Origin: Phycisphaeraceae bacterium
GTDB lineage: Bacteria; Planctomycetota; Phycisphaerae; Phycisphaerales; Phycisphaeraceae
DNA length: 5,725 nucleotides
Direction: 5' to 3'
NCBI GenBank assembly: GCA_028281215.1
Contig: JANQKH010000773.1
Coordinates: forward strand, 1 to 5,725
Shown here: piece by piece, positions 1-5,725 of the stretch
Layout of the letters: each line of letters starts with the position of its first letter
Numbering within the stretch: position 1 is the stretch's first letter
Position numbers and translations under genes: made by a program
The notes under the pieces: generated by a model
What the model saw: only the letters and a program-made list of their open reading frames with translations
Database searches by the model: none
Told to the model about the DNA's origin: nothing

Positions 1-1366
1 CCTGAACGTCGACCTGGCACACGTCGAAGCCTACGCGAAGTTGGCCGAGCGCATCGTCGGCCGCATGGATGTCGGCCGGTTCGCTGCGTCATTTGGTTCC
101 TCCACAAACACTTCCGCCGCCGGCATGCGCCGACTTATTGCGGCGATGGGTAAGTGGTTGCTGCGAGGCCCGCTAAACGAGCGCGAAGTCGACGCCTATT
201 TCGCGATCAGCAACGCCGTCGTGAAAGAAGGCGGCGACTTCAATGAAGCCGTCAGGTACATCGTGGAAGCGATGTTGCAGTCGCCGCGATTTATCTATCG
301 CATCGAGGAACAGGTCGGCGCCGCAAAAGTGAAGTCGGTGAATCCGTACGAACTGGCGTCGCGGCTCAGTTACATCATCTGGGGCGCGTCGCCTGACAAA
401 GCGCTGCTGGCCGCGGCGGACAACGGTGGGCTTGCCACCCGCACCGGCATTGAAGCGCAAGTCAAACGTATGCTCAGCGATTCACGAACGATCACGCAGT
501 CTTCGCAGTTCATTGACGAGTGGCTGGACCTTGGCCGACTGGATCACTTGCGTCCAAACCCGAAGCATTTTCCCAAATGGAACCGACAACTGGCGGAGGA
601 CATGCGTGCCGAGACACTGGCGTTTTTCAACGAGGTGGTGTGGGTGCAAAAGCGGCCGATGGCGGATCTGTTTAACGCCCAACTGACGTTCGCCACACCG
701 CGCCTCGCACAACATTACGGATTGTCGCCCAAAGGAACGACGTTGGCGAAGTATGACCTGTCCAACGTGGCAAGCCGTGGCGGGTTACTCACGCAAGGCA
801 GTGTGTTGACCATCGGTGGCGACGAAGCCTCAATGGTGACGCGCGGCCTGTTTGTGTTGCACGATGTGCTGCGCGGTCACGTTGAAGACCCGCCGCCCGG
901 GCTTGACACCACACCCGTGCCTTCAAGTCCCGGCAAATCGCAGCGAACAATTGCCGAGCAACGCATCAAGGCTCAGGCGTGTGGTGGCTGTCATTCCAAG
1001 TTTGAACCGCTCGCCTTTGGACTGGAAATGTACGACGGCATCGGAGCGTTTCATGAAAAGGATCATCACGGCAACACTTTGCGGCAGGACGGCGAAATAC
1101 TGTTTCCGGGCACGGACAAGCCGGTGGCGTACCAGTCGTCAGCCCAGTTGATGAACATGCTGGCTGGTAGCGACCGTGTGAAGGAAACGATCACGTGGAA
1201 GGTGACGCAATGGGCGATCGGCCGACCGATTGTGGATGCCGATCGACCGATTCTCGATAAAATACACAGGGCCGCACAGGACGGCGGCGGCACCTACACC
1301 AGCCTTATCAAGGCGATTGTCATGAGCGATCTCGTTCAAAAGACGCGCACGGAGCCCACACCATGA
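1..1366 (+). CDS. Planctomycete secreted c-type cytochrome-like protein, C-terminal part (DUF1595-DUF1592-DUF1588-DUF1585), 5' end outside window
   Basis: The frame is open from the left edge (first full codon at base 2), so the start lies upstream. The TTG at 41 is an internal Leu, not a real start. Of the 454 visible residues, about 43-104 match DUF1595 (LLRGPLNERE, then MLQSPRFIYRIE), 113-241 DUF1592 (YELASRLSYIIWG, FIDEWLDLGRLD), 256-355 DUF1588 (GGLLTQGSVL, RGLFVLHDVLRG, DPPPG, CGGCH, FEPLAFGLEMYDGIG) and 376-449 DUF1585 (TWKVTQWAIGRPI, IVMSDLV). The CxxCH motif in DUF1588 should bind one covalent haem, so the protein should act outside the cytoplasmic membrane. Family members usually also have an N-terminal cytochrome domain and DUF1587, which would lie upstream. 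The biochemical role is unknown; electron transfer linked to its DUF1552 partner is inference. Its stop overlaps the start of the next gene. The family call is secure. Confidence 0.93.
   Translation, partial: LNVDLAHVEAYAKLAERIVGRMDVGRFAASFGSSTNTSAAGMRRLIAAMGKWLLRGPLNEREVDAYFAISNAVVKEGGDFNEAVRYIVEAMLQSPRFIYRIEEQVGAAKVKSVNPYELASRLSYIIWGASPDKALLAAADNGGLATRTGIEAQVKRMLSDSRTITQSSQFIDEWLDLGRLDHLRPNPKHFPKWNRQLAEDMRAETLAFFNEVVWVQKRPMADLFNAQLTFATPRLAQHYGLSPKGTTLAKYDLSNVASRGGLLTQGSVLTIGGDEASMVTRGLFVLHDVLRGHVEDPPPGLDTTPVPSSPGKSQRTIAEQRIKAQACGGCHSKFEPLAFGLEMYDGIGAFHEKDHHGNTLRQDGEILFPGTDKPVAYQSSAQLMNMLAGSDRVKETITWKVTQWAIGRPIVDADRPILDKIHRAAQDGGGTYTSLIKAIVMSDLVQKTRTEPTP
980..994 (+). other. Covalent haem c attachment motif (CGGCH) in the DUF1588 domain
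   Basis: The codons spell Cys-Gly-Gly-Cys-His, a canonical CxxCH site, followed by the DUF1588 signature FEPLAFGLEMYDGIG. In this family the two cysteines are expected to form thioethers with haem and the histidine to be an axial ligand. The sixth ligand cannot be identified from sequence alone. It is the only CxxCH in the visible part of this protein. Confidence 0.85.
1351..1354 (+). promoter_or_regulatory. Ribosome binding site (GGAG) for the DUF1552 gene
   Basis: GGAG lies 8 bases before the ATG at 1363, inside the last codons of the upstream gene. This is good Shine-Dalgarno spacing and supports 1363 as the start. It suggests that independent initiation can add to reinitiation at the ATGA junction. 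Confidence 0.65.
1363..1366 (+). other. ATGA start/stop overlap joining the DUF1592-type and DUF1552 genes
   Basis: The ATG start of the DUF1552 gene (1363-1365) overlaps the TGA stop of the upstream cytochrome-like gene (1364-1366). This four-base overlap is a classic sign of translational coupling, so the two proteins are probably made from one mRNA in linked amounts. Confidence 0.85.
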
Positions 1367-1482
1367 CCGGCAAACAACGCAACCGAATCAGCCGACGCAC
1401 GATGCTCAAAGGATTGGGATCTGTCACGATCGGCCTGCCGCTGCTGGAAGAAATGGTCGGCGGCACGGCGGTGGCGGCAGCA
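1363..1482 (+). other. Twin-arginine (Tat) signal peptide of the DUF1552 protein
   Basis: Residues 10-16 read SRRTMLK, close to the Tat consensus S/T-R-R-x-F-L-K with Met in place of Phe. A weakly hydrophobic stretch follows (GLGSVTIGLPLL), then an Ala-rich region (AVAAAV, residues 36-41) where cleavage is likely. The exact cleavage site is a guess. This implies export in the folded state. Confidence 0.8.
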
Positions 1483-2805
1483 GTGCCCAAAACGCCGACG
1501 CGCGCGTTCAATGTCTTTTTCGGCCTAGGCATTCCCGCGCCTTTGCAGAACGAAGGCTTCAAGGACGTGCTTGAGCCGTTGAAGCCGCTGAGCAAGAAAC
1601 TATTGATTATGCGCAACGTGGACCAGGTCCGTTGCGATGAATCGGGCATCAACGCGCACTTCGACGGCGCTTCCGGCGCGTTCACCGCGGAGCCGCCGGA
1701 CGGCACGGCGAAATCGGGCGGCCCGTCGATTGACCAGGTGATCCGCCGCACGCACTACCCGAAAGGCATGCCGGCCGGCATGGTGCCGACGCTGGTCGCG
1801 GGCACGTTTTTCCGCCGCAGCCGCATCAGCCGATATGTGCACAGTTACAACGCCGACGGCACGGTGGCGGGCACGATGCAGGAAAAACCGCGCGATCTGT
1901 TTGAGCGCGTGTTTGGGTCGGTGGAAATCGCACAAGGCAACAAGAGCGAGAAAGAGCTGCGCCGCGAACGCCTCAAGCGCAGCGTGCTCGATTCGACGGT
2001 GGAGCAATACAAGTTTTACACCGGCAAAGCATCACCGTTGAGCGCGGCTTCACGGGCGCGAGTGGCGGACCATCTCGATCGTATCCGTGAATACGAACAG
2101 CGCGCCTTTCGTCTCGCGCTCAACGAAAAGCGCCCCAATCAGCCGCCGAAGTCCCACCTATTGCACGGCCAAAAGGCGGACCCCGGTGGTCAGGGCATTG
2201 ACATCACGCTCGAAGAACTGACCACCGAATGGCGCTTGATGGCTGACCTCTACGCGCTCGCCGTTCAGACCGATCGCGTGCGCTTCGGCGCACTGACGTT
2301 TCTGGCCGCGGGCGAGCGCATTCGCTTGACCGGTGATTACAAATACAACGGCAGGCTCATATGGAAGTTTGACGACGCCAAACAACTCAAAGCCTCCGGC
2401 GACAAAGGTTGCAGCCACGAGTGGTGGCACAAGTTCAGTGAAAAGAAAAAGAACGAACAACTCCGCGCCCACGCCCACATGAAGATGAACGAGGTCGCTT
2501 ACTTCCTTAAGAAACTGGATGATGACGATTCCCGCGAAGTCAACGGCAAAACGATCCTCGAAAACTCACTGATCACCATTTCAACGGAGTCCGGCGACGG
2601 CCGGCACTCAAACGTCAAACGCGAACTGTCCGGCGTCTTCCACGCCATCACCAGCGCCGGCGGACGCTTCAAAACCGGTAAGATCATGGACGTCAGCCAA
2701 GAAGGCATTGATGTCTACAACACGATGCTCACGGCAATGGGCGCCAGCGAAAGGTTGGGGCCGCAGCACCGTGAAGCGACTGCGGTGGATGGCATTCGGG
2801 CTTAA
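1363..2805 (+). CDS. DUF1552 family protein, Tat-exported
   Basis: This is a 480-residue protein of the planctomycete DUF1552 family, whose activity is not established. The start at 1363 is supported by the ATGA overlap, a GGAG at good spacing and a complete Tat signal directly after it (SRRTMLK at residues 10-16, hydrophobic stretch, Ala-rich cleavage region near 36-41). Recognisable family segments are NVFFGLGIPAP (50-60), GGPSIDQVIRR (119-129), ISRYVHSYN (155-163), PRDLFERVFG (176-185), a helical DHLDRIREYEQRA stretch (236-248), DLYALAVQTDRVRFG (295-309) and a C-terminal core around TISTESGDGRHSN (405-417). Length is close to usual and the gene looks intact. Histidines at 352, 356, 370, 372 and 415 could bind metal, and HEWWH at 352-356 fits the HExxH pattern. 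The family is generally grouped with alkaline-phosphatase-like proteins, but this copy shows no obvious nucleophile motif. It probably works with the cytochrome-like protein encoded just upstream. Confidence 0.93.
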   Translation: MTGKQRNRISRRTMLKGLGSVTIGLPLLEEMVGGTAVAAAVPKTPTRAFNVFFGLGIPAPLQNEGFKDVLEPLKPLSKKLLIMRNVDQVRCDESGINAHFDGASGAFTAEPPDGTAKSGGPSIDQVIRRTHYPKGMPAGMVPTLVAGTFFRRSRISRYVHSYNADGTVAGTMQEKPRDLFERVFGSVEIAQGNKSEKELRRERLKRSVLDSTVEQYKFYTGKASPLSAASRARVADHLDRIREYEQRAFRLALNEKRPNQPPKSHLLHGQKADPGGQGIDITLEELTTEWRLMADLYALAVQTDRVRFGALTFLAAGERIRLTGDYKYNGRLIWKFDDAKQLKASGDKGCSHEWWHKFSEKKKNEQLRAHAHMKMNEVAYFLKKLDDDDSREVNGKTILENSLITISTESGDGRHSNVKRELSGVFHAITSAGGRFKTGKIMDVSQEGIDVYNTMLTAMGASERLGPQHREATAVDGIRA

Positions 2806-2811
2806 TTGTTA
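2803..2811. other. Convergent gene ends, two TAA stops 3 bases apart
   Basis: The DUF1552 gene ends with TAA at 2803-2805 (plus strand) and the DUF1501 gene ends with TAA at 2811-2809 (minus strand), leaving only TTG between them. There is no room for an intergenic terminator. Transcription from either side must end inside the opposing gene or run on antisense to it. Confidence 0.95.
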
Positions 2812-4323
2812 CGCCAGAATCTTGCGCATGACCTGGCCGTGATCGATCTCCAATCGCTTGCGACCCGGAATCTCCAGTTTTCGTGAATCCAAACCAAGCT
2901 GATGCATGACCGTCGCGTGCAGGTCAGTGATGTAATGGCGGTCTTCGACGGCGTGGAAGCCAAGTTCGTCAGTCTTGCCGTGAACCATGCCCCCCTTGAC
3001 GCCACCGCCGGCGAGCCAGATGGAAAAACCGTAAGGATGGTGGTCGCGCCCGTTGCTGTTCTGCGCGCCGGGTGTGCGGCCGAACTCGGTGCCCCAGACG
3101 ACGAGCGTTTCGTCGAGCAAGCCGCGCTGTTTCAAGTCTTTGATCAGCGCGGCGATGGGTTGGTCGACCTGTTGGCAGAGTTTGGCGTGACCGGATTTCA
3201 GATTTTTGTGCGAGTCCCACGCGCCTGCGCCGCCGTTGGAGCCGTGGAAGATTTGCACGAAACGCACGCCGCGTTCGACCATGCGCCGCGCGGCGAAGCA
3301 TTGCCGGCCAAAGGTCTGCGTCGGACCTTTGTCGATGCCGTACATCTGTGCTATCGCCGGCGACTCATCGCTGAAGCGCACCACTTCGGGCACGGCGGCC
3401 TGCATGCGGTACGCTAATTCGTAACTCTTGATGCGCGCGGTGAGATTCGGATCGTCCGGGTACCCTTTGCTCGCGATTTTGTTGAGTTGGTTGACCAGTT
3501 TGAACCGCGCCGCTTGTTCTTGTTTGAAAACAGTCGGCCCCGGAGACGCGAACGGCAACGGGTTGTTGGGGTCCACTTTCAGTTGCACGCCGTCGAATTC
3601 CGGGCCGAGGTAGTTGGCGCCGTGCGCTTCGTTGCCGCCGCAGCAATCGGCGATCGGTCTACCCATCACGACAAAGCGCGGCAGGTTTTCGTTGATCGAA
3701 CCGAGCCCGTAGTTCACCCACGCACCGATTGTGGGGTACAAGCCGTCGAGTCGATGCCGACCGGTGTGAAACTGCAACTGCGCGCCGTGGTTGTTGTCCG
3801 TCGTCCACATCGATCGCACAATACACAGGTCGTCGACCACCTCGCCGAGGTGAGGCCACCAGTCCGACATTTCGATGCCGCTTTGCCCGCGTTTGCGATA
3901 ACCGACCTGCAATGGATACACGTTGTGCCAGATATGCCCGTTGGCGTCGTTGGGCACGACGATACGCACGTTGTCCTTCGTGAAGGGATTGCTCAATGTA
4001 TCTTTGTAAGGCGTGTCCCCGATCTTCTTGCCGGCGTACTTGTTCAACGCTGGCTTCGGATCAAAACTCTCCATCTGGCTCGTGCCCCCGACCATGAAAA
4101 GCCAGATCACGCTCTTGGCTTTGGGGGCGAAATGAGAGAGGCCGGTCGGTGGTGCGTGCGTCTGCGCATGTGTTGGCGACGCCGCACGACAGATACCGTC
4201 ATCATGCAGCAGGGAACCGAGTGCGATGCCTGCGAAACCCATCCCCGCGCCATTCAGAAAGCTTCGCCGGTTAAAGTGATGATGATCGTGTGTGGATTGG
4301 CGGCGATTCATCGATATTCCCAT
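2809..4323 (-). CDS. DUF1501 family protein (alkaline phosphatase/sulfatase-like fold), Tat-exported
   Basis: This is a 504-residue, apparently intact member of DUF1501, a family placed in the alkaline phosphatase/sulfatase superfamily by fold; substrates are unknown. A Tat-like motif NRRSFLN (residues 18-24) and a Gly/Ala-rich hydrophobic stretch to residue 39 predict export. Core motifs in order are WLFMVGGTSQMESFDPKP (74-91, the superfamily's N-terminal active-site strand), NNHGAQLQFHTGRH (177-190), ADCCGG and HGANYLGPE (226-242), WDSHKNL (369-375), VVWGTEFGRTP (408-418), GRDHHPYGFS (425-434), AGGGVKGG (438-445), DLHAT (467-471) and HQLGLD (474-479). Asp and His in these motifs probably hold metal ions. 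The annotated ATG overlaps the upstream stop (TGATG). An in-frame ATG at 4311-4309 is preceded by a weak GGGA and would also keep the whole Tat signal, so the start could be four codons later. DUF1501 genes commonly follow DUF1549/DUF1553 genes, as here. Confidence 0.95.
   Translation of the reverse strand: MGISMNRRQSTHDHHHFNRRSFLNGAGMGFAGIALGSLLHDDGICRAASPTHAQTHAPPTGLSHFAPKAKSVIWLFMVGGTSQMESFDPKPALNKYAGKKIGDTPYKDTLSNPFTKDNVRIVVPNDANGHIWHNVYPLQVGYRKRGQSGIEMSDWWPHLGEVVDDLCIVRSMWTTDNNHGAQLQFHTGRHRLDGLYPTIGAWVNYGLGSINENLPRFVVMGRPIADCCGGNEAHGANYLGPEFDGVQLKVDPNNPLPFASPGPTVFKQEQAARFKLVNQLNKIASKGYPDDPNLTARIKSYELAYRMQAAVPEVVRFSDESPAIAQMYGIDKGPTQTFGRQCFAARRMVERGVRFVQIFHGSNGGAGAWDSHKNLKSGHAKLCQQVDQPIAALIKDLKQRGLLDETLVVWGTEFGRTPGAQNSNGRDHHPYGFSIWLAGGGVKGGMVHGKTDELGFHAVEDRHYITDLHATVMHQLGLDSRKLEIPGRKRLEIDHGQVMRKILA
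4180..4323 (-). other. Tat-like signal peptide of the DUF1501 protein
   Basis: A His-rich N-terminal region (HDHHH, residues 12-16) leads into NRRSFLN (18-24), with the twin arginines at 19-20. A Gly/Ala/Leu-rich stretch then runs to about residue 39. Asn replaces the usual Ser/Thr and Lys of the Tat consensus, but the RR, Phe and Leu positions fit. No clean A-x-A cleavage site is seen; the end at about residue 48 (after RAA) is a guess, and the signal could stay uncleaved as an anchor. Confidence 0.7.
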
Positions 4324-4325
4324 CA
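4321..4325 (-). other. TGATG stop/start overlap joining the DUF1553 and DUF1501 genes
   Basis: On the minus strand the TGA stop of the DUF1553 gene (4325-4323) shares one base with the ATG start of the DUF1501 gene (4323-4321). No clear Shine-Dalgarno sequence lies just upstream of this ATG, so reinitiation by ribosomes finishing the first gene is the likely mode of translation. Confidence 0.8.
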
Positions 4326-5725
4326 GCGAATGGTGACAAACTCGTGATGATTGAACAGTGCATGCACCAGGCCTTCACGGGCGCGCTGCTGTGGCGATTT
4401 GGCCGGGCTGGTTTTCGGCTTCGGCCCGGATGTGTGAGGCGTGCCCTTCTTGGCGGTCAGCATCGCACTTTGTTCGGCAAGAAACGCCAGGCAGGCGCGG
4501 GTTTCATCGGGGTTGGCGTCTCGGCAAAGGATGCGCTTGAACGCGCCCTGCACGAACGCAGGATCGTCCGCATACTGTTTGGAAAGTGAGCCGGCAAGCG
4601 TGCGCGACATGTCAATTGCAAGCGTGCTGTTGGCCAGCGCCAACGCCTGCTGAGGCACGAGTGTCCTCGCCCGGCGATAACACTCGCTCGGGCTCGCCGC
4701 ATCAAACAGCTTCAGAAATCCCATCTGCTTTTCGATCGCGTGCCGGTAATAAACGCTGCGGCGATAGGTTGTCATGCCCGCGTTGTGATCCAACTCCGGG
4801 CCACCCATCTTCAGGTCAAGCCGACCGGCCACAGCAAGCAGCGCATCGCGCACGGCTTCGCCTTCCAGCGGGCGTGGATTCATGCGCGTGTAAAACACGT
4901 TGTCCCTGTCGGCGGCGGGAACGGAATCAGCACCCACGGTGGATCGCATCCGATACGTTCGGCTGGTCACGATCAAACGATGAATGTGCTTGAGATTCCA
5001 GTCGTGCTCCATCAGTTCGACAGCCAACCAATCGAGCAATTCGGGATGGGTCGGTTCGCTTCCATTCATACCGAAGTCAAACACGGAAGCGACGAGCGGC
5101 TTGCCGAAGTGGCGCATCCAGATGTGGTTGACCGCGACGCGTGCGGTGAGTGGATTGCGTTTGTCGGTGATCCACTTCGCGAGGGCCAGGCGGCGGCCGG
5201 TGCTGGTTTGCGGGAATTGCTTGGAAAGCGCCGGGTAGCTTGGGTTCTTTGCATCGACCGGCTTCTCGGCATTGGCGATGTTTTTCTTCGCCTTGTTCAG
5301 CGCCGTGTTCGCGTCCTTAACCGCTTTGATCTTTTTCTTATCCCCATCCGTCATCGCCTCAGCAGCCGCCTTGGATCGCTTCGCCTTATCCAATGTGTGT
5401 TGGGCGCGAAGCAATGCGACGCGACGGGTTGCTTCTGCCGCGGCAAGGCGGAGTTCGTTGGCATCGGCGGGCGGCGGCGAGTTGTATCGAGCCTGTTCGG
5501 CAGCGATGCGCGCTTTGACCGCCGCCACCTCGGCTTCCGCGACGGCCAATTGTTGTTTCGCATCCGCCACCGCATGTGGCTCAGCTTTCTTACTTATTGT
5601 CAGCTTGTCGAGATTGGTCTTCGCTACCTGCCTCGCCTTTTCCGCTGCCGCGACCGCCTCACTGGTCACGAATGACTGCAAGCCGGGGTAGTACGCCTCA
5701 GCCGGCAGGGGCACCGCGTTTATGT
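4323..5725 (-). CDS. DUF1553 (PSD1) planctomycete secreted protein, C-terminal part with coiled-coil region, 5' end outside window
   Basis: The frame stays open to the right edge (codons for I-N-A precede base 5714), so the real start lies beyond it. The GTG at 5714-5712 is an internal Val. Counting from that Val, residues 2-15 (PLPAEAYYPGLQSF) look like the linker normally found before this region. Residues 18-150 are rich in Ala, Lys and Glu and likely form long helices or a coiled coil. DUF1553 runs from about 171 (TGRRLALAKWITDKRNPLTARVAVNHIW split over 172-199) to the end, with HFGKPLV (202-208), DFGMNGSEPTHPELLDWLA (213-231), RLIVTSRTYR (246-255), RMNPRPLEGEAVRDALL (277-293) and HALFNHHEFV (451-460). 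Related proteins usually carry N-terminal cytochrome c (PSCyt1) and DUF1549 domains, expected upstream but unseen. No CxxCH is present in the visible part. Function is unknown. It is coupled to the DUF1501 gene, its usual partner. Confidence 0.93.
   Translation of the reverse strand, partial: INAVPLPAEAYYPGLQSFVTSEAVAAAEKARQVAKTNLDKLTISKKAEPHAVADAKQQLAVAEAEVAAVKARIAAEQARYNSPPPADANELRLAAAEATRRVALLRAQHTLDKAKRSKAAAEAMTDGDKKKIKAVKDANTALNKAKKNIANAEKPVDAKNPSYPALSKQFPQTSTGRRLALAKWITDKRNPLTARVAVNHIWMRHFGKPLVASVFDFGMNGSEPTHPELLDWLAVELMEHDWNLKHIHRLIVTSRTYRMRSTVGADSVPAADRDNVFYTRMNPRPLEGEAVRDALLAVAGRLDLKMGGPELDHNAGMTTYRRSVYYRHAIEKQMGFLKLFDAASPSECYRRARTLVPQQALALANSTLAIDMSRTLAGSLSKQYADDPAFVQGAFKRILCRDANPDETRACLAFLAEQSAMLTAKKGTPHTSGPKPKTSPAKSPQQRAREGLVHALFNHHEFVTIR
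4380..4457 (-). other. Low-complexity Pro/Lys/Ser/Thr insert near the C-terminus of the DUF1553 protein
   Basis: Residues 420-445 (counted from base 5714) read TAKKGTPHTSG, then PKPKTSPAKSPQQR. This is a disordered-looking basic stretch between the last DUF1553 helices and the terminal REGLVHALFNHHEF motif, which in relatives follow each other more closely. It is probably a flexible surface loop. Confidence 0.6.
5265..5663 (-). other. Ala/Lys/Glu-rich helical (probable coiled-coil) region of the DUF1553 protein
   Basis: About 130 residues before the DUF1553 domain are dominated by Ala, Lys, Glu, Gln and Arg, with recurring Leu/Val/Ile (for example DAKQQLAVAEAEVAAVKARI at 51-70 and ALLRAQHTLDKAKRSKAAAE-like text at 100-119, counted from base 5714). 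Two breaks divide it: a short proline stretch near 80-82 and MTDGD near 121-125. It therefore probably folds as two or three helices rather than one rod. The coiled-coil call is by eye. Confidence 0.65.

Noticed and set aside
41..43. TTG at 41 as the start of the first gene
   Set aside because: The frame is open to the left edge, no ribosome binding site precedes it, and the family normally has several hundred more N-terminal residues.
1214..1256. Near-repeat of a GATCG...ACCGATT sequence, considered as an operator or recombination repeat
   Set aside because: It falls inside the conserved DUF1585 motif and arises from two similar peptide stretches (GRPIVDA and DRPILDK) with GC-rich codons.
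2761..2785. Inverted repeat CCGCAG ... CTGCGG with a 13-base loop near the convergent junction, considered as a bidirectional terminator
   Set aside because: The stem is only 6 bp, the loop is long, no T-tract follows on either strand, and it lies inside the DUF1552 coding sequence. It is compatible with chance.
4180..4210. Cys45 after the hydrophobic stretch of the DUF1501 protein, considered as a lipoprotein lipobox
   Set aside because: The preceding residues are DGI, which do not fit the lipobox pattern (Leu at -3 and a small residue at -1), and the signal is Tat-like.
3487..4347. A long open frame of 286 codons on the plus strand, opposite the DUF1501 gene
   Set aside because: It lies antisense to a gene with strong family motifs along its whole length, and its translation shows no recognisable domain. 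It reflects GC-rich codon use in the real gene.
4740..5675. A long open frame of 311 codons on the plus strand, opposite the DUF1553 gene
   Set aside because: It is antisense to DUF1553 and the Ala/Lys-rich region. Its composition mirrors the opposite strand and no domain or start signal supports it.
5712..5714. GTG at 5714-5712 as the start of the DUF1553 gene
   Set aside because: The frame continues to the window edge. The sequence around it (NAVPLPAEAYYPGLQ) is an internal linker typical of the family, and there is no signal peptide.

Overview
The window is almost wholly protein-coding. It carries four genes in two tightly packed pairs that face each other tail to tail. All four belong to families first defined in planctomycetes (DUF1595/1592/1588/1585, DUF1552, DUF1501, DUF1553). 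Together with the GC-rich coding sequence and Tat-type export signals, this points to a Planctomycetota chromosome. A related Verrucomicrobiota or an uncultured PVC-group bacterium is the main alternative. No rRNA, marker gene or other taxon-specific locus is present to settle it.

Left half, plus strand: bases 1-1366 are the C-terminal part of a large secreted c-type cytochrome-like protein (DUF1595-DUF1592-DUF1588-DUF1585, with one CxxCH haem motif). Its start lies before the window. Its stop codon overlaps the start of a DUF1552 protein (1363-2805) in an ATGA junction. The DUF1552 protein has a clear twin-arginine signal.

Right half, minus strand: bases 5725-4323 are the C-terminal part of a second large planctomycete protein (a long Ala/Lys-rich helical region followed by DUF1553). 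Its start lies beyond the right edge. Its stop overlaps the start of a DUF1501 protein (4323-2809) in a TGATG junction. The DUF1501 protein also has a Tat-like signal and resembles the alkaline phosphatase/sulfatase fold. The two pairs end 3 bases apart.

The shared plan is one large protein, cytochrome-type or usually linked to cytochrome domains, translationally coupled to one Tat-exported hydrolase-like protein. I infer that each pair makes two partners that work together outside the cytoplasmic membrane. The substrates and reactions of these families are not established, and nothing here reveals them. Both operon promoters lie outside the window. I see no RNA gene, mobile element, CRISPR array or convincing terminator, and no intergenic stretch longer than 3 bases.
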